DNA of 64,000 nucleotides from Ignavibacteriota bacterium (GTDB lineage Bacteria > Bacteroidota > Ignavibacteria > Ignavibacteriales > Melioribacteraceae): the NCBI GenBank assembly GCA_013112585.1, contig JABFGH010000006.1:124001-188000 (forward strand), given 5' to 3'. Below are positions 26,307 through 33,393 of the stretch, piece after piece. The first letter of the stretch is position 1. Each line of letters opens with the position of its first letter. The position numbers and the translations under genes are program-made. The notes below the pieces were generated by a model. It did not search any database. It saw nothing but the letters and a program-made list of their open reading frames with translations, and was not told where the DNA came from.

Positions 26307-26636
26307 ATGCTCGAAATAATTTTAAATATATACTTAGTTATTGAAAACGGCTTTGTTACAGCCTTCAAAGTAAAATCTTATGAAATGGAGGATGGTGACG
26401 ACAACAAGATTTTGTTTTTAAAGAGCCGCGTTATTGAAGACTATCCAAGTGCATATCATTTTGATGCCCCCAAAAATAAACACGATGAATTTATGAAATA
26501 CAGCAAGTTCGCAAAGCTTGAAAAACAAGGAATGCATTTTGAATTATTCGAAGAGATATTTTCGAGCTTTAAGGTTGCAGAAAATCCGCTGATCTGTGTA
26601 ACGCCGGTAGTTGATGGAAAAATTTTAACAAATTAA
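26307..26636 (+). CDS. Conserved-looking small protein of unknown function
   Basis: A 109-residue protein with no signal peptide or recognised domain. Mixed composition with aromatic and charged residues (DYPSAYHFDAPKNKHDEFMKYSKFAKLEKQGMHFELFEEIFSSF) suggests a folded soluble protein. It lies 22 bases before the tkt start codon and probably shares its transcript. The assigned ATG has no clear ribosome site, and an internal Met at about residue 27 is an alternative. Coding status is supported by the operon-like spacing and ordinary codon use. Confidence 0.55.
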   Translation: MLEIILNIYLVIENGFVTAFKVKSYEMEDGDDNKILFLKSRVIEDYPSAYHFDAPKNKHDEFMKYSKFAKLEKQGMHFELFEEIFSSFKVAENPLICVTPVVDGKILTN

Positions 26637-26658
26637 AAAATTAAGGAAGTTTATTAAG

Positions 26659-28677
26659 ATGAGTAAAGACAACATCGATATTCAAGAAAAATGTATTAAC
26701 ACAATTAGATTTTTATCAGTAGATGCGATTCAAAAAGCAAACTCCGGTCATCCGGGAATTACAATGGGGTGTGCCCCAATTGCTCATTTGCTCTATTCGA
26801 AAATAATGAAGCACAATCCGAAAAACCCAAAATGGATTAATCGCGATAGATTTATTCTTTCGGCAGGGCATGGAAGCATGCTGCTATACTCGGCGCTGCA
26901 TTTGTCTGGTTACGATGTAACAATGGATGACATAAAAAACTTTAGACAGTGGGGAAGCAAAACTCCCGGTCACCCTGAAGTGGGATTGACTGACGGTGTT
27001 GAAACTACCACCGGTCCGCTCGGACAAGGATTTGCAAATGCAATTGGAATGGCTGTTGCACAAGAGTTTATTGCTGAAAAGTTTAACAAACTGGATATGA
27101 AAGTTATTGATCACAACATTTATACAATAGTTAGCGATGGCGATATGATGGAAGGCATTTCACATGAAGCGGCTTCGTTTGCGGGTCATCATAAACTTGG
27201 CAGTTTGGTTTTCTTTTATGATAATAATAAAATTACTATCGATGGATCAACCGATATAACTTTTACCGATGATACACAAAAAAGATTTGAATCATACGGC
27301 TGGCATGTTCAGCATGTGAAGGATGTAAACGATCTAGACAAACTTGAAGATGCAGTTAAGAATGCGAAAAGTGAAAAATCCAAACCATCATTAATTATAA
27401 CTGATACTCATATCGGTTTCGGAAGCCCTAATAAGCAAGATACACCGGGCGTTCACGGTTCTCCGTTAGGTGAGGAAGAGATAAGACTCACAAAGAAAAA
27501 CTTAAACTGGGATGAAGAAAAAACTTTTTATGTGCCCGATGAAGTAAAACAATATTTTTCTGAAGCTGCGGCGGAGGGGAAACGAGCTGAGGAAAATTGG
27601 AATAATCTTTTTGAAAATTACTCAATTAAGTACCGTGAAGATGCGGAACAATTAACAAAAATTTTCAATGCTGAATTTGATGATACCTGGAAAGAAAACC
27701 TTCCCGTATTTGAAACATCATCGTCGGGTATTGCAACCAGAGCTGTTTCCGGCAAAGCAATAAATGCTATCGCTGAAAATTTACCAACACTCATTGGCGG
27801 TTCCGCTGATCTTGATGCATCGAACAATACAGCAATAAAAAGCTCGGTTGATTTTGCGCACGGCAGTTACGAAGGAAGAAAAATAAATTTTGGAATTCGT
27901 GAACATGCAATGGGCAGCATACTTAATGGTATGGCATTGTACGGCGGAGTGATTCCTTACGGCGGAACATTTTTAATCTTTTCAGATTATATGCGTCCCG
28001 CAATTAGGCTCGCCGCATTATGTGAATTGCAGACGATTTATGTTTTTACACACGACAGCATTGGTCTGGGTGAAGACGGACCAACTCACCAGCCGATTGA
28101 GCAGCTTGCAGCATTGCGGGCAATTCCAAACTTAACTGTAATTCGCCCCGCTGATGCAAATGAAACTGTTGCCGCTTGGAAGTATGCTGTTGAAAATAAG
28201 AAAGGTCCAACCGCATTAGCTTTAACCAGACAGAAACTTCCAATATTTGACAGGACTAAGTATGCGTCTGCTGATGGTTTAGCTAAAGGCGCTTACACAA
28301 TTAAGGAAACTGATGGCGACCCGGATTTTATTTTAATAGCAACCGGTTCCGAAGTTTATTTAGCAATTGAAGCAGCAAAAAAGCTGGAAGGAGAAGGAAT
28401 TAAAACCGGAGTTGTGAGTTTCCCGAGCTGGGAGATTTTTGAAGAGCAGAATGAGGATTATAAAGAGAAAGTACTTCCTAGTAATTGTAAAGCCAGGATG
28501 TCTGTTGAAGCGGGTGTTAAACAAGGCTGGGAAAAATATATTGGTGAAAAAGGGAAGTCGATAAGCATTGAAACTTTCGGGGCATCCGCACCATACGAAG
28601 TCCTGTTTGAAAAATATGGATTGACGGTTGAGAATATTATTGAGAAAGCAAAAGAAGTTTTGAAGAATAGTAACTAA
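26659..28677 (+). CDS. tkt: Transketolase
   Basis: A 672-residue thiamine-diphosphate enzyme moving two-carbon ketol units between sugars in the pentose phosphate and Calvin-type pathways. The N-terminal ThDP domain has NSGHPGITMGCAPIAHLLY and SDGDMMEGISHEAASFAGHHKLGSLVFFYDNN. The HGSPLG stretch is present. The pyrimidine domain carries FGIREHAMGSILNGMALYGG with the catalytic Glu, and HDSIGLGEDGPTHQPIEQL. The C-terminal domain includes VSFPSWEIFEEQ. Length is normal. RBS AAGGAAG at 26642-26648. Confidence 0.97.
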   Translation: MSKDNIDIQEKCINTIRFLSVDAIQKANSGHPGITMGCAPIAHLLYSKIMKHNPKNPKWINRDRFILSAGHGSMLLYSALHLSGYDVTMDDIKNFRQWGSKTPGHPEVGLTDGVETTTGPLGQGFANAIGMAVAQEFIAEKFNKLDMKVIDHNIYTIVSDGDMMEGISHEAASFAGHHKLGSLVFFYDNNKITIDGSTDITFTDDTQKRFESYGWHVQHVKDVNDLDKLEDAVKNAKSEKSKPSLIITDTHIGFGSPNKQDTPGVHGSPLGEEEIRLTKKNLNWDEEKTFYVPDEVKQYFSEAAAEGKRAEENWNNLFENYSIKYREDAEQLTKIFNAEFDDTWKENLPVFETSSSGIATRAVSGKAINAIAENLPTLIGGSADLDASNNTAIKSSVDFAHGSYEGRKINFGIREHAMGSILNGMALYGGVIPYGGTFLIFSDYMRPAIRLAALCELQTIYVFTHDSIGLGEDGPTHQPIEQLAALRAIPNLTVIRPADANETVAAWKYAVENKKGPTALALTRQKLPIFDRTKYASADGLAKGAYTIKETDGDPDFILIATGSEVYLAIEAAKKLEGEGIKTGVVSFPSWEIFEEQNEDYKEKVLPSNCKARMSVEAGVKQGWEKYIGEKGKSISIETFGASAPYEVLFEKYGLTVENIIEKAKEVLKNSN

Positions 28678-28717
28678 AATTCTCATGGACGCGATACAAC
28701 TTGACTTAGTATTTGAT

Positions 28718-28743
28718 TAACCCACAGATTAATCTGTGGGTTA
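28718..28743. repeat. 26-bp perfect palindrome between convergent genes
   Basis: TAACCCACAGATT directly abuts its inverse AATCTGTGGGTTA. Folded as RNA it gives a stem of about 11 bp with a TTAA loop. It lies between tkt and the convergent yqaA-like gene, a good place for a bidirectional terminator, but no T tract follows on the tkt side. A DNA repeat is the alternative. Confidence 0.5.
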
Positions 28744-28811
28744 TGTACGAACACCCAAGTATATAAGGGTTTTAACCGTTTAACCTTTTTTAAAGTAAAT
28801 GCATAAAAACT

Positions 28812-29426
28812 CTAGAACAAATATTTAATAGCAACAAACCCGCCTACAAGCAGCACAGTAAAGGCTATCGCTAACCAGTTAAAATATTTATCAATAAACA
28901 ATTTTATTTGCGGACCAAATTTCCAAATTAAAAATGCCACTAAAAAAAATCTGGCTGAACGGCTTATTATTGAAGCAATAATAAACATGGGCAAACTAAT
29001 TTTAAACGCTCCGCTGGAAACAGTAAAAACTTTATAAGGTATTGGTGTAAAGCCTGCGGTAAATATAATCCAGAAATCCCATTCCTCGTAAAGACCTTGC
29101 ACCTTGTAAAATATTCCTTCAGTAAAACCGGGTACATTATTGAAAAAGAAAGTAGCAAAAGAAGAAAACTGATCAGGACCGCTCCACCAAACAAAATAAC
29201 CGATTGCATAACCGAGTAAAGCCCCGGCAACCGAACCGATTGAACAATTAAGTGCGAATTTAAAAGCCTTAACTTGTGAACCCAGCACAAGCGCAATTAA
29301 AAGAGCATCAGGCGGGATTGGGAAAAATGATGCTTCGGCAAAAGCCAATATGAACAATGCCATTGGACCATAAGGTGTGTCAGCCCAATGTAAAACCCAA
29401 TCATAAATTTTTCTAACCCAAGTCAT
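28812..29426 (-). CDS. YqaA/DedA-type (VTT domain) membrane protein
   Basis: A protein of about 204 residues from the preferred ATG, with four to five membrane segments and the VTT/DedA fold (FILAFAEASFFPIPPDALLIALVLG, GSVAGALLGYAIGYFVWW, EEWDFWIIFTAGFTPIPYKVFTVSSGAF). Members of the broader superfamily transport or scramble lipids such as undecaprenyl phosphate; the YqaA branch is less well defined. The open frame extends 14 codons further to 29468, but the internal Met (MTWVRKIYDW) has a GGA ribosome-like site and a typical start, so it was chosen. Confidence 0.82.
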   Translation of the reverse strand: MTWVRKIYDWVLHWADTPYGPMALFILAFAEASFFPIPPDALLIALVLGSQVKAFKFALNCSIGSVAGALLGYAIGYFVWWSGPDQFSSFATFFFNNVPGFTEGIFYKVQGLYEEWDFWIIFTAGFTPIPYKVFTVSSGAFKISLPMFIIASIISRSARFFLVAFLIWKFGPQIKLFIDKYFNWLAIAFTVLLVGGFVAIKYLF

Positions 29427-29558
29427 AAATATCCAATAGTTTTTAAAATAATTCACAATTATAAACAAAATATTTTTGTTTGAAGAATAAAAAATTTGAT
29501 AGCCTAATCATTTTGTTTTAAGTTTCAAATGATGAAAATAACAGATGAGTAAATAATT

Positions 29559-30680
29559 ATGACTATACAAAAATCGGAAAGGCTTTTATCATTAGATGTG
29601 TTTAGAGGAATTACAATTGCCGGAATGATCTTAGTAAATAATCCCGGTTCGTGGAGTACAATTTATCCGCCGTTAAAACATGCTGCCTGGCACGGATGCA
29701 CACCGACTGATTTAATTTTCCCATTTTTTCTTTTTATCGTCGGCGTCGCAATAACTTACTCTCTTACAAAACGAAAAGAGAGAGGGGATGATAAGAAAAA
29801 GTTAATTCTAAATATTGTAAGAAGGGGAGCCGTATTATTTTTATTGGGTTTGTTCATGGCGGCATTTCCATTTTTCAAATTTGATACATTAAGAATTCCA
29901 GGCGTTCTGCAGCGTATTGGCGTTGTTTATATTTTTGCATCTGTAATATTTTTATACGCGGATAAAAAAACGATCATTTATATTTTATCCGGGCTGCTAA
30001 TATTTTATTGGGCGGTAATGTCATTCATTCCCGTTCCGGGAGTTGGGTATGCGAATCTTGAACCGACAACAAATTTGTCCGCGTGGTTAGATAACTTACT
30101 ATTAAGCGGGCACTTATGGTCAAGCACAAAAGTATGGGACCCCGAAGGCATACTCAGTACCATACCTGCAATAGGTTCTACATTACTTGGAATTATTGCA
30201 GGCTATTGGCTCCGAAGTAAAAACGATCAAGTTGGAAAAACATTAAAATTATTTTTATGGGGCAACGCCCTAATGCTTTTAGGATATATTTGGGACGGCT
30301 TCTTTCCTATCAACAAAAGTTTATGGACAAGTTCCTACGTGCTTTACACCGGGGGATTAGCAATGATCTTTCTCGCATTCTGTTATTGGATTATTGATGT
30401 GAAAGGAATTAAATGGTGGATTAAACCATTTCAAGTTTATGGCATGAATGCAATTACAGTTTTCTTTTTATCTGGACTAATGGCAAAAGGATTATACTTA
30501 ATTAAAGTAACCAGCGCTGCCGGTGAGCAAGTATCTCTGAAAACATATTTATATACTAATCTATTTCTTTCGTGGCTGCCGCCGCTTAATGCTTCTTTGC
30601 TTTGGGCAGTAACATATATTGTATTTTGGCTTGGACTAATGTGGATACTTTATTCAAAAAAAATATTTATTAAAGTTTAA
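29559..30680 (+). CDS. HGSNAT/DUF5009-like membrane acyltransferase
   Basis: A 373-residue protein with about ten membrane helices. It matches the family of heparan-alpha-glucosaminide N-acetyltransferase and DUF5009 proteins. The opening ERLLSLDVFRGITIAGMILVNNPGSWSTIY and the motif HAAWHGCTPTDLIFPFFLFIVGVAI are diagnostic, the latter containing the presumed catalytic His region. Bacterial members are thought to acetylate sugars or glycans across the membrane; the substrate here is unknown. It stands alone between a divergent gene and the acyl-CoA synthetase. Confidence 0.85.
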   Translation: MTIQKSERLLSLDVFRGITIAGMILVNNPGSWSTIYPPLKHAAWHGCTPTDLIFPFFLFIVGVAITYSLTKRKERGDDKKKLILNIVRRGAVLFLLGLFMAAFPFFKFDTLRIPGVLQRIGVVYIFASVIFLYADKKTIIYILSGLLIFYWAVMSFIPVPGVGYANLEPTTNLSAWLDNLLLSGHLWSSTKVWDPEGILSTIPAIGSTLLGIIAGYWLRSKNDQVGKTLKLFLWGNALMLLGYIWDGFFPINKSLWTSSYVLYTGGLAMIFLAFCYWIIDVKGIKWWIKPFQVYGMNAITVFFLSGLMAKGLYLIKVTSAAGEQVSLKTYLYTNLFLSWLPPLNASLLWAVTYIVFWLGLMWILYSKKIFIKV

Positions 30681-30762
30681 TAACAAATAATAAAAATATA
30701 TAAATTTGATTTTATTTGAATTCAAACTTAACTTCCTTAGTTAATAATTCAACGGAGATAAA

Positions 30763-32583
30763 ATGGCTATACTCAGTAACTTCAAAACTATACCTGATCT
30801 TTTTCATTTTCTAACCCAAGAATTTAGCAAGGGAGATAAGAAGACGGTATTAAAGCATAAAGTTGACGGTAAATACATTGATATAAATTATGATCAACTC
30901 TATGAGGAAACAGAACATCTTGCATTGGGTTTAGCTTCCCTTGGCGTAAAGCATCATGATCGCATTGCAATTATTTCTGAAAATAGACCTGAATGGGTTT
31001 ATTCTGATATGGCAATTTTAGGTTTGGGCTGCGTTGATGTCCCTTTGTATCCTATTCTCACTTCCGATACAATTGAATTTACTTTGAACGATTCCGAGTC
31101 CGTTGGTATAATTGTATCAACACAATTTCAATTAAATAAAGTTTTAAAGGTTAGGGAAAAATGCCGCAAGTTAAAATTCATTATTGTAATGAATGATATT
31201 AGCGGCAACGACCGCAGCGATGTATTTACTCTGAAGCAAATTCAAGAAAAAGGAAAAGAATACGGTAAGGAAAATCCCAAAATATTTAAAAATAGTTTAA
31301 GTATATCAAACAAAGATGATCTCTGCACAATTATTTATACATCGGGCACAACCGGTCAGCCAAAAGGGGTAATGCTTACACACGATAACATTTTATCTAA
31401 CGTAAGAGATGCACTTGATATTTATGATATAGGTCCTTCCGATGTCTTTTTATCGTTCCTCCCGCTCTGCCATATCTTTGAAAGGATGGCAGGTTACTAT
31501 ACAGCCCTTGCTGCAGGTTCCACAATTGCCTATGCCGAAAGTGTGGAAAAAGTTGCAACAAATTTAGGCGAAATAAAACCAACATTAATGACCGCCGTAC
31601 CAAGACTTTTTGAAAGAATGTACAGTAAGATCAAACGCAATGTTGAATCGCAGCCGGAGAAAAAACAGAAAATTTTTAACTGGGCAATAGAGGTAGGAAA
31701 AAATTATGCCGTTGCAAAGAAGAGTGAAGAAGGAGTGCCAATCTCGTTAAGCGTAAAGCAGAAACTTGCCGATAAATTAGTATTTGGAAAGTTAAGAGAA
31801 AGAACCGGCGGAAGACTTAGATTTTTTATTTCCGGAGGGGCTGCGCTTGCAAGAGAGTTGGGATTATTTTTTGAGGCTGCCGGTATTCTGGTAATTGAAG
31901 GATATGGTTTAACTGAATCATCACCGGTTATTGCCGCAAACCGACCGAATGATTACAAGTTTGGATCAGTAGGAAAGGCATTCCCAAGTGTGGAAATTAA
32001 AATTGCAAAGGATGGCGAGATTCTTGCCTACGGACCAACCATTATGCAAGGTTATTATAATAATAAAAAAGAGACTGATGCTGTATTAAAAGACGGCTGG
32101 CTTCATACCGGTGATATTGGCGTTTTTGATGCCGAAGGTTTTTTAATTATCACTGATAGGAAAAAGCACCTGTTCAAAACTTCGGGCGGAAAATATGTTG
32201 CACCAACTCCTATTGAAAATTTGTTTCTTGCCAGCAAATATATCGATCAGTTTGTTTTAATTGGTGATAGAAGAATGTTTATCTCTGCCCTTATTGTGCC
32301 CGATTTTGAAGCACTTAAAGAATATGCAGATGCGCATAGAATTGCATATACCGATCCTATGGAATTGACAAACACAAAACAAATTTATGATTTACTTGAA
32401 AAAGATTTAGCTCAATTTCAAAAGCAGCTTGCAAACTATGAACGGGTTAGAAAATTTACAATTCTTGAAAAACCATTTTCAATCGAAAGTGGTGAAATGA
32501 CCCCTTCACTAAAACTTAAACGCAAGGTGATTGAGGAACGATATAAAGATTTGATTGATGATATGTATGAGGGATTAGAATAG
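30763..32583 (+). CDS. Long-chain acyl-CoA synthetase (AMP-forming)
   Basis: A 606-residue ANL-superfamily enzyme that activates fatty acids to acyl-CoA via acyl-AMP. The AMP-binding loop is TIIYTSGTTGQPKGVMLTH (about 190-208). The adenine and catalytic motifs are EGYGLTESSPVIAANRP and GWLHTGDIGVFDAEGFLIITDRKKHLFKTSGGKYVAPTPIE. Its length and the absence of a large insert fit the FadD15/LACS-type bacterial enzymes. RBS GGAG at 30754-30757. It may feed fatty acids released from phospholipids into metabolism, which fits the locus downstream, but that link is inference. Confidence 0.93.
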   Translation: MAILSNFKTIPDLFHFLTQEFSKGDKKTVLKHKVDGKYIDINYDQLYEETEHLALGLASLGVKHHDRIAIISENRPEWVYSDMAILGLGCVDVPLYPILTSDTIEFTLNDSESVGIIVSTQFQLNKVLKVREKCRKLKFIIVMNDISGNDRSDVFTLKQIQEKGKEYGKENPKIFKNSLSISNKDDLCTIIYTSGTTGQPKGVMLTHDNILSNVRDALDIYDIGPSDVFLSFLPLCHIFERMAGYYTALAAGSTIAYAESVEKVATNLGEIKPTLMTAVPRLFERMYSKIKRNVESQPEKKQKIFNWAIEVGKNYAVAKKSEEGVPISLSVKQKLADKLVFGKLRERTGGRLRFFISGGAALARELGLFFEAAGILVIEGYGLTESSPVIAANRPNDYKFGSVGKAFPSVEIKIAKDGEILAYGPTIMQGYYNNKKETDAVLKDGWLHTGDIGVFDAEGFLIITDRKKHLFKTSGGKYVAPTPIENLFLASKYIDQFVLIGDRRMFISALIVPDFEALKEYADAHRIAYTDPMELTNTKQIYDLLEKDLAQFQKQLANYERVRKFTILEKPFSIESGEMTPSLKLKRKVIEERYKDLIDDMYEGLE

Positions 32584-32597
32584 ATTCAAAGTCTGCC

Positions 32598-32746
32598 TAT
32601 CCCAAAGAGATGCCTTGGTGCCGGAGGTAGGATTTGAAGATTACAAGATTGAAAGATTGAAAGATTACAAGATTACAAGATTACAAGATTGAAAGATTCA
32701 AAGTATCCCAATCCCAAAGGGGTGCCTTGGCGGCGGAGGTAGGATT
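32598..32746. repeat. 37-bp direct duplication flanking the tandem repeats
   Basis: 32598-32634 and 32710-32746 are 37-base near copies. Both contain ATCCCAAAG, then GTGCCTTGG or ATGCCTTGG, and end GGCGGAGGTAGGATT or GCCGGAGGTAGGATT. They bracket the 8-bp array, so the whole block looks like a decayed repeat cassette. Confidence 0.7.
32631..32702. repeat. Nine 8-bp tandem repeats (GATTRMAA type)
   Basis: Nine contiguous octamers fill 72 bases: GATTTGAA, GATTACAA, GATTGAAA twice, GATTACAA three times, GATTGAAA and GATTCAAA. They lie just after the acyl-CoA synthetase stop codon in non-coding DNA. Such arrays change length by slippage. Confidence 0.85.
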
Positions 32747-32911
32747 GAAAGATTATTGTATTGTTAAAGCTTGTCATTTTTAAATTTTCGATTAACACTT
32801 GCCTGCCGGTATGCAGGATTAACGATTATATTCCGGGGTTTTTCCTTAAAATTAGAATATTGTTTAAACCAGAATTAAGAAATCGAATGAATTGTACAAT
32901 GCTTTAGCTCC

Positions 32912-33085
32912 GTGAAAATTAACTTAAAAGACCTGATAGAAAAGAAGCATATAAACAACGGCATTGCAAAAATGAAAACAGCCGAATTAATAACTCGGCA
33001 TTTATGCCGGAGAGTAATATCACCAAGAGTTTCGGCTTTAGCCAAAAAAAAATTGCAGTACTGCTTAAACCGAAATAGCTTGTAG
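32912..33085 (+). CDS. Doubtful 57-codon ORF, possibly a gene remnant
   Basis: GTG-started frame giving a basic, helix-prone peptide (KINLKDLIEKKHINN then MKTAELITRHLCRRVISPRV). No family is recognised and no ribosome site is visible. It may be a small protein, the remnant of a larger gene, or chance; the amino-acid pattern looks more protein-like than random, which is the only support. Confidence 0.2.
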   Translation: MKINLKDLIEKKHINNGIAKMKTAELITRHLCRRVISPRVSALAKKKLQYCLNRNSL

Positions 33086-33278
33086 GACTAAGGTCTTAAT
33101 CTGTCTCTCAATATTTTCATCGGCATACCTGCTGCCATACTATTAAAATTAAAAAAGAACAATTTAGACTTTTGAATAAGCAATAAAAAAAGCTCCTATT
33201 ACAGCCTACCTTTATTCTTTAGAAATAAAACCTAATATCTTTTAACAAAAAAATATTTTAACACTTTCTCGATTTTTA

Positions 33279-33307
33279 TTGACATTTATTTTAATTACAG
33301 ATACTTT
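33279..33307 (+). promoter_or_regulatory. Promoter of the TonB receptor-glpD-gntR operon
   Basis: TTGACA (33279-33284) and TACTTT (33302-33307) are 17 bases apart, the ideal sigma-70 spacing, about 85 bases before the receptor start codon. The operator palindrome begins one base after the -10 box. Confidence 0.65.
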
Positions 33308-33308
33308 C

Positions 33309-33332
33309 GTATAGTTGTCTATACAACTATAC
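33309..33332. promoter_or_regulatory. Operator palindrome, likely site for the HutC-type GntR regulator
   Basis: GTATAGTTGT-CTAT-ACAACTATAC is a perfect 10-bp inverted repeat. Its core, read on the opposite strand as AGTTGTATAGACAACT, resembles the GTATAGAC-centred sites known for HutC-subfamily regulators such as NagR/YvoA. It covers the expected transcription start, so binding would block initiation. The operon it heads encodes such a regulator at 42037-42810. Confidence 0.75.
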
Positions 33333-33393
33333 ATTTAGATGTTCAGATTTTTATCACAATTCATTTTTTTTAGAACTTTTATTTGGAGAATGG

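Larger units (their letters stand above)
32584..33393. other. 810-bp intergenic region with repeats, a possible small ORF and the start of the GntR-controlled operon
   Basis: The first 165 bases are repetitive (8-bp tandem units and a 37-bp duplication, listed separately). A small hairpin CCTGC-N6-GCAGG lies at 32802-32817 and resembles the GC-rich stems of the repeat elements. A doubtful 57-codon ORF lies at 32912-33085. The last 115 bases hold the promoter and operator of the TonB-receptor operon. No B12-box-like or other known riboswitch sequence was seen. Confidence 0.6.

Noticed and set aside
32631-32702. CRISPR array
   Set aside because: The units are 8 bases, contiguous and without spacers, and no cas gene is in the window.
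32760-33300. Riboswitch upstream of the TonB receptor, such as a cobalamin riboswitch
   Set aside because: No B12-box-like sequence or matching long-range pairing was found; the promoter lies downstream of the structured-looking part, so that part would not be in the transcript.
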